The notes under the pieces are model-generated. The model searched no databases and was not told the DNA's origin. It was given only the letters and a program-made list of their open reading frames with translations. Shown here piece by piece: positions 54,275 to 63,071 of a stretch of DNA of 64,000 nucleotides. Location: positions 434,001-498,000 of the forward strand of contig NZ_CP049056.1 in assembly GCF_011044155.1 (NCBI RefSeq), written 5' to 3'. This DNA is from Pikeienuella piscinae (GTDB taxonomy: Bacteria; Pseudomonadota; Alphaproteobacteria; Rhodobacterales; Rhodobacteraceae). Position numbers and translations under genes: made by a program. How positions within the stretch are numbered: the stretch's first letter is position 1; the number at the start of each line of letters is the position of its first letter.

Positions 54275-55567
54275 TCAGAGCGGCGTGCCGACCAGCCGCT
54301 CGGCCGAGACCCCGGTGATGCGTGCGCGAATGACTGCGCCGACGGGCCGGTCCGTTGAGAGTTCGACTTCGGCGAAGCCCTCGGTGCGGCCGCGTCGCCC
54401 GGATTCCATGAGAATCGCGCGTTCACCGCCGACTTCGTCGGCGAGATATGCGGAAACTTGCGCTGCCCCTGCGGCGCGCAGGCGCGCCGCGCGTTCGCGA
54501 ATGACCGGGCCGGAAACCTGCGGCATCCGGGCGGCGGGCGTCCCCTTGCGCTTCGAATAGGGAAAGACATGCAGCCAGGTCAGCCCGCACTCCCCGATGA
54601 GCCGGAGCGAATTCTCGAACATCGCCTCGGTCTCCGTCGGAAAGCCCGCGATGATGTCGGCGCCGTAGACGATGTCCGGGCGAGCGGCGCGCATATCGGC
54701 GCAAAAGCGGATCGCGTCATCCCGAAGGTGCCGCCGCTTCATCCGCTTCAGGATCATGTCGTCGCCGGCCTGAAGCGAGAGATGGAGATGCGGCATCACC
54801 CGCGCTTCCGATCTTATCGCATCGATCAGCGCCGGGTCGGCTTCGATGCTGTCGATAGATGAGATGCGCAGTCGGTCGAGGTCGGGAACCAGCTTCAATA
54901 TCCTCTGCACCAGATCACCGAGTCGCGGCGCGCCGGGCAGGTCGGCGCCCCACGAAGTCATGTCGACCCCGGTCAGCACTACTTCCGCATAGCCGCGCTC
55001 GACCAGCCGGCGGATCTGCTCGACCACCACACCGGCGGGGACGGAGCGGGAATCGCCGCGCCCGTAGGGGATGATGCAGAAAGTGCAGCGATGGTCGCAG
55101 CCGTTCTGCACCTGGACATAGGCGCGGGCGCGGGCGCCGAAGCCGTCGATGAGATGACCGGCGGTCTCTCTCACCGCCATGATGTCGTCGACGATGATCT
55201 TCTCGGTCGGCGGACGGAAATCCGGCGCGGCGAGGCGTGTCCAGCTTTCGCGGCGCATCTTCTCGCCATTGCCGAGCACGAGATCGACCTCCGGCATCGC
55301 GGCGAAGGTCTCAGGCTCGACCTGCGCGGCGCAGCCGGTGACGACGATGCGGGCTTGCGGATGATCGCGGCGGAGCCGGCGGATGCGCTGGCGCGCCTGA
55401 CGCACCGCCTCCGCCGTCACCGCGCATGTGTTGACGACGACCGCGCCGTCCAGCCCGGCCTCCGCGGCCAACCCCTTCATCGCTTCGGTCTCATAGGCGT
55501 TGAGCCGACAGCCGAAGGTTTCGAAGACCGGGGGCGCGGCGGGGTAGGGCGGGGTGGGCGCGTTCAT
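54275..55567 (-). CDS. mtaB: tRNA threonylcarbamoyladenosine methylthiotransferase MtaB
   Basis: This radical-SAM enzyme converts t6A37 to ms2t6A37 in tRNAs reading ANN codons. The N-terminal UPF0004 domain has three cluster cysteines (FGCRLN, NTCAVT, TGCAAQ). The radical SAM cluster is CDHRCTFC, and a TRAM domain closes the C-terminus. The frame is open far upstream, but the ATG at 55567, overlapping the dapF stop by 4 bases, is the natural start. It gives 430 residues, the usual length. Confidence 0.93.
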   Translation of the reverse strand: MNAPTPPYPAAPPVFETFGCRLNAYETEAMKGLAAEAGLDGAVVVNTCAVTAEAVRQARQRIRRLRRDHPQARIVVTGCAAQVEPETFAAMPEVDLVLGNGEKMRRESWTRLAAPDFRPPTEKIIVDDIMAVRETAGHLIDGFGARARAYVQVQNGCDHRCTFCIIPYGRGDSRSVPAGVVVEQIRRLVERGYAEVVLTGVDMTSWGADLPGAPRLGDLVQRILKLVPDLDRLRISSIDSIEADPALIDAIRSEARVMPHLHLSLQAGDDMILKRMKRRHLRDDAIRFCADMRAARPDIVYGADIIAGFPTETEAMFENSLRLIGECGLTWLHVFPYSKRKGTPAARMPQVSGPVIRERAARLRAAGAAQVSAYLADEVGGERAILMESGRRGRTEGFAEVELSTDRPVGAVIRARITGVSAERLVGTPL

Positions 55568-56406
55568 CGCGCTGCGGCCAGAAAGCCGGGCGTGAATACG
55601 CCCTCGAACACATTCATGACCGGCCCGGTCATCAGGACGCCGCCACCCTCGGGCCATTCGACTTCGATCTCGCCGCCATCGAGGATCAGCGTCGCGCGCC
55701 GGTCCATCAACCCGCGCCTTACGGCGTTGACCAGCACCGCGCAGGATGAAGAGCCGGAGGCGAGCGTGACGCCGACCCCTCGCTCCCAGACCCTGACCCG
55801 CGCCCGGTTGCGGTCGAGCACCTGAACGAACTGAACGTTGGTCCGCTCGGGAAAAAGCGGGTCGTACTCCACTTCCGGCCCGCGCGTGGACAGCGTCGGC
55901 GCGTCTGCGTCGTCGACGAAGAACGTGCAATGCGGGTTGCCCATCGAACAGGCGGCCGGTCCGCCCGCAAGCGGCAGCCGATCGGTGTCGACCGCGCGGG
56001 CAAGCGGCACGTCCCGCCAACTGATGAGCGGCGCCCCCATATCCACTCGCACGCGCCCGTCGGCGAGCAGAGCGCAGGCGAGTATCCCGCGCTCGGTCCG
56101 CAGCGTGAGCCGGTCGCGCCCGGACTCCGTCATCAGCCGCGACGCGACGCAGCGCGTGGCGTTGCCGCAGGCGCCTGCGGTCGAGCCGTCCGCGTTCCAG
56201 AAGACCAGCCGCGCGTCAGATTCGTCATCGCTGAGGATCACCGCAAGTTGGTCGAATCCAACCCCGCGATGGCGATCGGCGATCGCCTCCGCGAGCATGG
56301 CGTTCATCGGGTCGGCGCGCCCCCGCGCGTCGATCACGACAAAATCGTTGCCAAGTCCGTGCATCTTTCCAAATGCGAGGGCGGCCGGATGTTCGTCTGC
56401 TTTCAT
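55564..56406 (-). CDS. dapF: Diaminopimelate epimerase family protein with substituted second catalytic Cys
   Basis: This 280-residue DapF fold begins FGKMHGLGNDFVVID and retains the first catalytic Cys (C80) in ACGNATRC. The second catalytic site, normally ACGTGA, reads A216-S217-G-S-S-S-C222-A, so Ser replaces Cys217 and a Cys occurs five residues later. It would interconvert LL- and meso-diaminopimelate for lysine and peptidoglycan if active. It overlaps mtaB, a common alphaproteobacterial pair. The family is sure; full activity is a question. Confidence 0.85.
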   Translation of the reverse strand: MKADEHPAALAFGKMHGLGNDFVVIDARGRADPMNAMLAEAIADRHRGVGFDQLAVILSDDESDARLVFWNADGSTAGACGNATRCVASRLMTESGRDRLTLRTERGILACALLADGRVRVDMGAPLISWRDVPLARAVDTDRLPLAGGPAACSMGNPHCTFFVDDADAPTLSTRGPEVEYDPLFPERTNVQFVQVLDRNRARVRVWERGVGVTLASGSSSCAVLVNAVRRGLMDRRATLILDGGEIEVEWPEGGGVLMTGPVMNVFEGVFTPGFLAAAR

Positions 56407-56424
56407 CGGCGGCTATATAAAGCC
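56407..56424 (-). promoter_or_regulatory. AT-rich hairpin directly before dapF, possible leaderless start
   Basis: On the minus strand TATATA ends seven bases before the dapF ATG, within a hairpin of GCGGCT and AGCCGC around an ATATAA loop (56409-56426). No ribosome-binding site is visible. If TATATA is the -10 box, transcription would start at the ATG. The -35 fit is weak. Confidence 0.35.
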
Positions 56425-56751
56425 GCGCTCGCCCCGACGCCAGCGCGACGGAATCGCCTCGCGCGCCCGCTCTCGAGCGCCGCGCCTGCCTGGTTTTCCT
56501 CATTCCGCGCGACTGATCCGACAGTGAACATACGTGTTCCGGCGGCGCGAAGCTCAATATGACGCATTCGGAACGGGCCATTATTCCGCCTTGACCCATC
56601 ACCGCCGCGTCCATAGGTTCCGGCCCGCAGAGCGCCCCCGGCCACGGCCATGGGCGGTTGGCGAGTCCGGGTTCGCGCCCGAGGCGCATGTCGAATTGGC
56701 GGAGTCGGTTTGCGACCCGCGCATGCGTTTCTGATGCGGCGTGACCCGTAC
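56425..56751. other. Gap without a recognisable gene
   Basis: Between dapF and tRNA-Lys I see no supported gene; short frames here lack protein-like features. It must hold the tRNA-Lys promoter. Confidence 0.45.
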
Positions 56752-56826
56752 GGGCGGGTAGCTCAGTGGTAGAGCAGCTGACTTTTAATCAGCTGGTCGT
56801 GGGTTCGATCCCCACCCCGCTCACCA
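56752..56826 (+). tRNA. tRNA-Lys (anticodon UUU)
   Basis: The acceptor GGGCGGG pairs with CCCGCTC with one G-U pair. The D-arm is GCTCAGTGGTAGAGC, the anticodon loop CTTTTAA, and the T-arm GTGGGTTCGATCCCCAC. CCA is encoded at 56824-56826. It borders a gene-poor stretch with integrase remnants, so it may have served as an attachment site. Confidence 0.95.
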
Positions 56827-56969
56827 ACAAAATCAGCAAGTTAAGGAATATGGGCAAATCGGCAATGTCGTCCGTCCAACACCCGTCCAACACGGCGCGG
56901 AATTTCGGGACGATTTATCCGCCCCGATTAGTCGCCGCGCCATGCCGGGCGCTGGGCTTCGCTAGCCCC

Positions 56970-57182
56970 CTATTCCGCTGATTCGACCCGTTCGAAGATT
57001 GTCCAGGAGGCTGGTGTTCCAGTAGGGTGCCGGACGCAGCCAAGTCGGTCTCCGAAATGACGGATTTGCTCGTTCACCCCGAACCGCCGCCGGATTTCGG
57101 CTGCGCTGATCAGGCTTATGCGCCCGCACGCCATGCAACAGGCGTGAAGGTAATCGCGCGGCTGAATGTCGCCGACGCGCAT
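56970..57182 (-). CDS. Small hypothetical protein with one CxxC knuckle
   Basis: From the ATG at 57182 this frame encodes 70 residues. YLHACCMACGRISLISAAEIRRRFG resembles the zinc-ribbon-like small proteins common in alphaproteobacteria, in which CxxC precedes a helix and a second CxxC follows. Here the second pair is reduced to GCVRHP, so metal binding may be lost. The frame is open to 57302. No ribosome-binding site is evident. It could be a decaying gene of the island. No function is assigned. Confidence 0.4.
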   Translation of the reverse strand: MRVGDIQPRDYLHACCMACGRISLISAAEIRRRFGVNEQIRHFGDRLGCVRHPTGTPASWTIFERVESAE

Positions 57183-58078
57183 CGACCACGCCGCACCGCG
57201 AGATACTTTTTCGTATCGAAGAATGTTCCCTCTACATTCCAATGTATGGAGGGCGCAAATGGGATTCGCAATGGCGACGGCGGTACGTCCGATCGGCGGC
57301 ACGATGGAGCGGCCCCAAAAATGGCCCGTCTCACGTCCTTGATCAGAGAAACCATGAATTATTCACAGTGACGCCCCACGCGTATTGCGCAGAAAAGCGC
57401 AACGATAGAGGCTATCTTATTGTAAAAAAACAGGAAAACATTCCCATTCTCCCTCCGTCCGCGCGAAGCTCGCAACCGTCTGCATCGACTGCAAGAACCG
57501 CATCCGGTCGTGCGTCGTGTCCCGGCCCAAATAGGCCTATTTTCGAGCCATTCGCGCGAACGGGATTCGATGCGAAGCCCTTGGGAAGCCAACTACTTTT
57601 CTAGCTAACTTGTCGAAGCGTCAAATGCTGGTTGAACGGCAGCGCGCAACACCTCTAAACCTTCCTACTTTAGAGCGAGCACGATATTGCCGAGGCGAAT
57701 TGCCCATGCGGCCTCAATGTTTGGCAACGTCCACCCAACGCTGCCCGTCGGGTGTTCGCGCGCCCGCGGAAAGGACGCACCGCGACTTGCAACGGGCTTT
57801 GTTTTTTTGGCCGCTGGCGCTTGGCATGGGGAGCGTGGCCGGGGTTGCGAGCCAGCATATCAAGCATCAATTCCGCATCGGGAATTTCACTCCAACTCAC
57901 GCGCGCGCGCGTATGCTTTCACAATGCTTCGTGTCGTGGCACAGCGCCGCGATAATCAACCGGGGAGCGTGGCCCGCCCTTGGAGCCGAAAATCGCTTGG
58001 AGCAAGCCGTCCGCAGGCGCTACCGTGCATGCACACAAGACGACTTGTGAATGTGCGGGTTGATGGGGTCACGATAGA
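57183..58078. other. 896-base gene-poor stretch of the putative island
   Basis: Base composition is more mixed than elsewhere, with AT-rich runs (such as around 57415-57440) and no convincing coding frame on either strand. Short frames between 57600 and 58050 occur on both strands and look equally random. This fits decayed mobile DNA following tRNA-Lys. Confidence 0.5.
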
Positions 58079-58987
58079 ATGGATATGCCAAGGTCATACC
58101 GTGGGCTAACGGATGGATCGGGAAAAAAAATATCGGTGCTGCACCGCTGCGGCCCGGACAAGGTGCGGCATGCGCCCTTCCATCACATTGTGAGAGAAGA
58201 ACTCTTTGACGCCGACCTTTATAGGCGACTTAGCGAGAGCTTTCCTGCGGACGAGATTTTCCTAGATCAGCTGTCCGTGATCAGAAGCAATCAGGCGATA
58301 CGTATCGCCGCCGCTGATGTCATCGGCAATCGGTCTTTCTCACCTGAATGGCGAGATTTCTTTGAGTATCATACCTCGGAGGCCTTCTGGCGCGATATCG
58401 TCAACGTATTTGGCGACGGCATTCGGGAGGTCTATCCTGATATCGAGGCGAAGGCGGGCAGGCCGATTTCTGATTGGCGCGTCAAGTCTCGCGCCGCCGG
58501 TTCGCCGGCGGAGGTGAGTCTGGACCTGCTCTTTGTCATCAACACGCCCGTGACTACGCCAAGTTCGGTTCGGCCCGCTCACGTAGACCGGCGCAACAAG
58601 ATTTTCAGCGGCTTGTTTTACATGAAGAAGGACGGCGACCCCACTCCAGGCGGCGATTTGGCGCTGAGCCGGTTCAAGACAGGCAAACGCGGCTTCGGCG
58701 GGCACTATGCTGAAGCTGAGGATATCGAACAAACGGACCTGATCGCCTATGGTTCGAACAAGTTCGTCGGCTTCATCAATTCTCCGGAAAGCATTCATGG
58801 CGTCACACCACGCCCGGCGACGGATTGGACACGACGTTACATCAATTTCGTTGTGGAGACTCCGTTTGAGGCGTTCGAGCTACCGCGCTTGCCAGTTTCT
58901 CGGCGGATCGCCGGATGGGTGAGGCGGAAGAAAGCGAAGTCGCCTGGTGTCGACGTGAAACTCGACGTCAAGGGACGCCGCGCTTAG
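58079..58987 (+). CDS. 2OG-Fe(II) oxygenase family protein
   Basis: This 302-residue protein has a probable double-stranded beta-helix dioxygenase domain. The iron ligands are H168 and D170 in PAHVDRRN, with distal H240 in SIHGV and a likely 2-oxoglutarate-binding Arg within RPATDWTRRY (residues 245-253). The central LDLLFVINTP and FSGLFYMKKDGDPTPGGDL stretch is typical. It could hydroxylate a protein, sugar or lipid-linked substrate; none is indicated. The basic C-terminal 40 residues (RRKKAKS) are atypical. No clear ribosome-binding site is visible at 58079; an ATG two codons later is possible. Confidence 0.72.
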   Translation: MDMPRSYRGLTDGSGKKISVLHRCGPDKVRHAPFHHIVREELFDADLYRRLSESFPADEIFLDQLSVIRSNQAIRIAAADVIGNRSFSPEWRDFFEYHTSEAFWRDIVNVFGDGIREVYPDIEAKAGRPISDWRVKSRAAGSPAEVSLDLLFVINTPVTTPSSVRPAHVDRRNKIFSGLFYMKKDGDPTPGGDLALSRFKTGKRGFGGHYAEAEDIEQTDLIAYGSNKFVGFINSPESIHGVTPRPATDWTRRYINFVVETPFEAFELPRLPVSRRIAGWVRRKKAKSPGVDVKLDVKGRRA

Positions 58988-59118
58988 ACTCGTTTGTACA
59001 AGGAAGGGTTGGATCAATCAGTGCGCGACGCCGTGTCGCCAGCACTTCAGGTTGAACGGATGGCTTCGAAATAGTGCGATGGGTCAATGCGGCTCATGGG
59101 AAAGTCCAAGAATTGAAT

Positions 59119-59510
59119 TGTAGAAGTTTAGACTTTATCGGACATTTGGCGTCCGGATGTCAGTCGGGTTCCACCTGTCGATCTGCGATCAGGCGGCGAT
59201 CATTTTCTCCTTCGCTATTGGCGCTGCGTCAAGAAAGGTCTGCATCGGCGTTTTGCCGAAGCACCATCGTCCCTGATGCTCGCGCTCTTCGTTGTAGGTC
59301 CTGATCCAGGCGTCGAGATCGACCTGCAGTTCGTCGACCTCGCGGTAGATCTTTTTTCGGAACGCCACCCGGTAGAACTCGTCCAGGACTGTCTTGTGGA
59401 ACCGCTCGACGATGCCGTTGGTTTGCGGGCTCCTGGTTTTCGTCCGCGAGTGGTCGATGTCCTCCACCGCCACGTAGAGCTCGTATTCGTGCCGCTCCGG
59501 GTTGCCGTCC
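59119..59510 (-). mobile_element. Truncated IS481-family insertion sequence (transposase 3' part and terminal end)
   Basis: The C-terminal part of an IS481 transposase is readable leftward from about 59505 to the stop at 59189: HEYELYVAVEDIDHSRTKT, TNGIVERFHKTVLDEFYR and WCFGKTPMQTFLDA. The last DDE acidic residue lies in NGIVERF. The DNA beyond the stop ends at a TGTAGAAGTTTAGAC sequence near 59119, a plausible terminal repeat. The 5' part of the element is missing, so it cannot move on its own. Confidence 0.8.
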
Positions 59511-59974
59511 TCGCGCGGGATGGCGTTGAGGATGGCGCGAGCGGGCGGGGGCAGGATAATCGCCTTCTCGCCCGTTTTGCTGTCAGGCCGGTTCGCGCGC
59601 CCTGCCTCGAAGTCGATCCACTCCCAACGAAGCCCAAGGATTTCACTCTTGCGCGCGCCTGTCAGGACAAGAAGCCGTATCGCCGCCACGGCCGAGGGAA
59701 TTACCTGAATGCGCCGGGCTTCGTCCCTAACTCCCTCTTTCGCGGGTAGCGTCAAGCAGCCATCACGCTCCACAATCCGCAGCACCTCGCCCAGCGCGGC
59801 CAGTTCCTTCGGGGAGAGGAATCGCTTGCGTTTCTTCTCGGCGAACTTGGAGACGTGTCGGACGGGGTTCGAACTGTCAGATCGCCAGCCCCAAACTTCC
59901 GCGAGATTAAACGCTGTCAATGGCGCCGGAAAAACCCGCCACTTGGGCGCCCGAATATCCAGCCGCAGCTGCAT
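59189..59974 (-). pseudogene. Chimeric frame: tyrosine integrase remnant fused to IS481 transposase remnant
   Basis: One open frame of 261 codons joins two unrelated halves. Residues 20-157 are the central part of a phage-type tyrosine recombinase, with AFNLAEVWGW, RFLSPKELAALGEVL, the catalytic Arg in LTGARKSEIL (R108) and the Lys in SKTGEK (about K133). The C-terminal HxxR and Tyr are lost. From about residue 157, at a GNP junction near 59500, the frame continues as the IS481 transposase end. The integrase N-terminal core-binding domain is also absent. Neither enzyme can be functional. Confidence 0.82.
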
Positions 59975-60050
59975 TCTGATCTCGCGGCATGCGCTGAGGG
60001 CGCGCTGACCGCAAGAGTCAGAGCGCGTCTGTGGTTGAGCCAGTCGGATG

Positions 60051-60152
60051 TCAGGTGGATTGGCGCGCCTGGCTTTGAGCGAGGCGATACGAGCGGCCGT
60101 TCATCTCGAGGATGTGGACGTGGTGGGTCAGGCGGTCGAGAAACGCGCCGGA
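60051..60152 (-). pseudogene. Remnant of IS21-family istB (C-terminus)
   Basis: A 33-residue tail reads SGAFLDRLTHHVHILEMNG followed by RSYRLAQS, the characteristic end of IstB helper ATPases of IS21 elements. Upstream codons in the same frame do not resemble IstB, so only the 3' end survives. It lies 76 bases from the integrase/IS481 chimera. Confidence 0.75.
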
Positions 60153-60426
60153 AACGACGATATGGCGTGCATGGCGTCTACTGAGGCGCAACTGCGCTAC
60201 GGAGTCATATCGACTGCCGGTCCAACAAGATGAACGCCCAAGATGGCTCGCCACCCGGGACGGCGATACGGCGGCATGTCGCCCGCTATCATTTCGTTCG
60301 CCGTCGCGCGGCTCCGGTTCGAGAGATCCGGAGCATGGCATGGAAGCGAACGGCCACGAGCGCATCGCTGCTCTTATGCCGTTTTCGGGACGCCCGCAGA
60401 GTTGAAGAGGATTTCAACGGATTCGG
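60153..60426. other. Gap between IS remnants and the hydantoinase operon
   Basis: No supported gene is visible. Several short frames overlap on both strands, which fits scrambled insertion-sequence DNA. No terminator hairpin for the leftward operon was obvious. Confidence 0.4.
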
Positions 60427-61812
60427 TCAGCCCTGGTTGCGAGGAACGTACCTGTCGCGCCGCAAGAACTCTCCATCGCCCGGGGAGCCTACATATTTAC
60501 GATCCTCCACAATCACCTTCCCGCGTAGCAGCACGGTGCGCGGCATGCCCTTCACATGGCGGCCCTCATACGAGGAATAGTCCATCGCGTTGTTCATTTC
60601 GGATTGGGTGATGGTGAACTCCGCCTCGGGATCCCAGATCACGATATCGGCGTCAGAGCCGACCGCGATCGTTCCTTTTTTCGGAAACATGCCGAAGACC
60701 TGAGCAGGTCTCGTCGCCATGAGATCCACGAACTGCGTGAGCGACAGGCGGCCAGCGTTCACGCCCTGGTAAACCATCATCATGCGTTCCTCGACGCCGG
60801 GCGCGCCATTCGGAATCACGCGGAAGTCGTCGCGCCCCTTGATCTTGTGGTCCTTGAAGCTCCAGGAACAATGATCGGAGGAGACGGTTTCGAGCACGCG
60901 GTTGGCGAGCGCGTCCCAGAGGATCTCCTGATCCTCGACAGTGCGCGCCGGCGGCGTGAAGACGAATTTCGCCCCTTCGAAATCCGGGCGGTCAAGGTCG
61001 TCCTTGGTCAGGTAGAGGTACTGGGTGCAGGTCTCGGCGATCGCATCGACGCCTCGGCGTTTGGCGCGCATCAATTCGTCGAGCGACTCGCCGCAAGTCA
61101 GATGAACGATGTAGATGGAAGCGCCGACGATCTCCGCCAGCGCGATGGCGCGCGCCGTCGCTTCGGCCTCCACCCGCGGCGGGCGGCTGAGCGCGTGGTA
61201 ATAGGGCGCGGTCTTGCCCTCGGAGACGAATTTGTCGCGCAGGTAGTCGGCGGCGTCGCCGTTCTCGGCATGAACCATGACCAACGCGCCGTGCTGCTTG
61301 GCTCTGTCGAGCGCCTTGAGAAGCGTGACGTCGTCCACCATGACGGCGCCACGATACGCCATGAATATCTTGAACGACGTGACGCCGCGCTCGGGCAAGG
61401 AGCCCAGCTCATCGAAAACCGCGTCGTTCAGGTCGACGATGATCATATGATAGCCGTAATCGATCGCGGCCTTGTTTTCGGCCTTGGCGTCCCAGTCTGC
61501 GATCGCGTCACCGAGGGTCTGACCTCGGCTCTGCGCGCAGAAGTCGACGATCGTGGTGGTGCCGCCACAGGCCGCGGCGATCGTCCCAGAGCCGAAATTG
61601 TCGGCGGAGGGCTGCTCGCCATCCTTGGAGTCGATATGCGTATGCACGTCCACGCCGCCTGGCATCACGTAACAACCGGCGGCGTCGATGGAGGGAATGT
61701 CAGCGGGCATTTCTCCGCCCAGTTGAACGATCCGGGAGCCCGCAACACCAACATTCGTCTTGGAGACTCCGCTCGAGGTAACCACCGTTCCGTTGCGAAT
61801 TACGAGATCCAT
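60427..61812 (-). CDS. hydA: Dihydropyrimidinase / D-hydantoinase
   Basis: This cyclic amidohydrolase of 461 residues opens dihydropyrimidine or hydantoin rings. The metal ligands are intact: VDVHTHID, carbamylated Lys in SFKIFMAY, His in MVHAENGD, His in IVHLTCGES and Asp in VSSDHCSW. The ATG at 61812 follows AGGAG at a good distance. It lies 14 bases after the M20 amidohydrolase gene, giving the two hydrolytic steps of reductive pyrimidine or hydantoin breakdown. The exact ring substrate is not determined. Confidence 0.92.
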   Translation of the reverse strand: MDLVIRNGTVVTSSGVSKTNVGVAGSRIVQLGGEMPADIPSIDAAGCYVMPGGVDVHTHIDSKDGEQPSADNFGSGTIAAACGGTTTIVDFCAQSRGQTLGDAIADWDAKAENKAAIDYGYHMIIVDLNDAVFDELGSLPERGVTSFKIFMAYRGAVMVDDVTLLKALDRAKQHGALVMVHAENGDAADYLRDKFVSEGKTAPYYHALSRPPRVEAEATARAIALAEIVGASIYIVHLTCGESLDELMRAKRRGVDAIAETCTQYLYLTKDDLDRPDFEGAKFVFTPPARTVEDQEILWDALANRVLETVSSDHCSWSFKDHKIKGRDDFRVIPNGAPGVEERMMMVYQGVNAGRLSLTQFVDLMATRPAQVFGMFPKKGTIAVGSDADIVIWDPEAEFTITQSEMNNAMDYSSYEGRHVKGMPRTVLLRGKVIVEDRKYVGSPGDGEFLRRDRYVPRNQG

Positions 61813-61826
61813 CAGACTGACTCCTA

Positions 61827-63071
61827 TCAATATGCGAGGCGGTGAAGGCCGGCCGCGAGAACGCGAACGCCTTCGACGATGTCAGGGATCGAGGAGAACT
61901 CCTCGGGCGTGTGGCTGCGGCCGTCTTTTGAGCGCACGAAAATCATGCAAACCTTGGCGATCTCGGCCATCTGTTGGCTATCATGACCCGCTCCGCTCGG
62001 CATTGTCGTGAACGCAATTCCCTGATCCCGCGCGGCTTTCTCGAAGGTGGCGACGAGGCCCGGATCGGAAAGGCAAGGCGGGTGGTCGAGGGATTGCTCG
62101 ATAACGATTTCGAGTCCGCGGCGTGCGGCCACTTCGCGCATTAGCGCATCGTGGCGGGCATAGAGAATGTCGCGCTGCGCCGGATCCGGATGCCGGGCGT
62201 CAACCGAGAACTGCACGGTATGCGGCACGATCGCCGGGAAGTTCGGTTCGGCGATGACGCGACCGACCGTCGTCACGGCGGGCCGACCCATCCTGTGGGC
62301 GGTGTTGACGACGCCGGCGGCGATTTCGGCGAAGCCGGCCATCGGATCGCGGCGCATATCCATCGGGAAGGCGCCGGCATGATTCGCCTCGCCGGTGAGC
62401 GTGACGCGGAGGTGCCGGATCCCCGTGATCGCGTCAACGACAGCCACCGGCAAGCCGGCTTGCTCGAGGATCGGACCCTGTTCGATGTGAAGTTCGATGA
62501 AGTCGCTGATGTCGTCCCGTCTTGCTTCGGCGATCAGCGCCGGGTCGAGCCCGACTTCGCGCATCGCATCGGCTATGGTTTCGTCTTCGTACCCTTTTGT
62601 CGCCACGGCGTCGCCAGGCGCGATGCGCCCGACGATGGCGCGGGAGCCCCAGAACTGGGCGGTCGGGAAGCGGCTGCCTTCCTCTTCGCAGAGCGCAACG
62701 GCCTCAAGAGTCCGTCGCGGCGGACCGAATTGGGCGGAAAGGGCGCGGATCGCGATCAGACCCGCGAGCGCTCCGAGTGCGCCGTCGTAGCGTCCGCCGG
62801 GCCGTTGGCTGTCGATATGGGAGCCGGATACGATGGAGGGGCCCGGCTCGGCGCCGCGAAGGCGGCCCCAGACATTTCCGACCGCATCCTTGTGGACTTC
62901 GAGACCCGCCTCCGCGCACCAGTCCGCATATTGTTTCGCGGCCGCGACCCATTCCGGTGAATAGACCGTGCGCCATACGCCCGTTGCACCCCATGCCCCG
63001 AAGCGCGCGAACTCCATTACGACGCGCTCAACGAACACAGGATCAATTTCCACGGATGTAGCGGATCGCAT
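61827..63071 (-). CDS. M20-family N-carbamoyl amidohydrolase (beta-ureidopropionase / N-carbamoyl-L-amino acid hydrolase type)
   Basis: This zinc-dependent amidohydrolase of 414 residues has metal ligands in GSHIDSQRPGGRYDGALGAL, the EEEGSRF acid and ELHIEQGP. The dimer-lid segment NHAGAFPMDMRRDP and the C-terminal SGAGHDSQQMAEIA complete the family pattern. It would hydrolyse the carbamoyl product of the hydantoinase to a free amino acid, ammonia and CO2. The ATG at 63071 has GGGGAA upstream. Allantoate amidohydrolase is a less likely alternative. Confidence 0.88.
   Translation of the reverse strand: MRSATSVEIDPVFVERVVMEFARFGAWGATGVWRTVYSPEWVAAAKQYADWCAEAGLEVHKDAVGNVWGRLRGAEPGPSIVSGSHIDSQRPGGRYDGALGALAGLIAIRALSAQFGPPRRTLEAVALCEEEGSRFPTAQFWGSRAIVGRIAPGDAVATKGYEDETIADAMREVGLDPALIAEARRDDISDFIELHIEQGPILEQAGLPVAVVDAITGIRHLRVTLTGEANHAGAFPMDMRRDPMAGFAEIAAGVVNTAHRMGRPAVTTVGRVIAEPNFPAIVPHTVQFSVDARHPDPAQRDILYARHDALMREVAARRGLEIVIEQSLDHPPCLSDPGLVATFEKAARDQGIAFTTMPSGAGHDSQQMAEIAKVCMIFVRSKDGRSHTPEEFSSIPDIVEGVRVLAAGLHRLAY

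Noticed and set aside
57361-57620. AT-rich patch considered as a phage attachment site or origin
   Set aside because: I found no copy of the tRNA-Lys 3' end, no iteron-like repeats and no clustered DnaA boxes.
57600-58050. Several overlapping short frames in the island
   Set aside because: Frames on both strands are similar in length and lack codon bias, ribosome-binding sites and recognisable motifs.
60556-61845. 429-codon rightward frame
   Set aside because: It lies opposite the hydantoinase gene, whose metal ligands are all conserved. The rightward product is Arg/His/Asp-rich shadow sequence.
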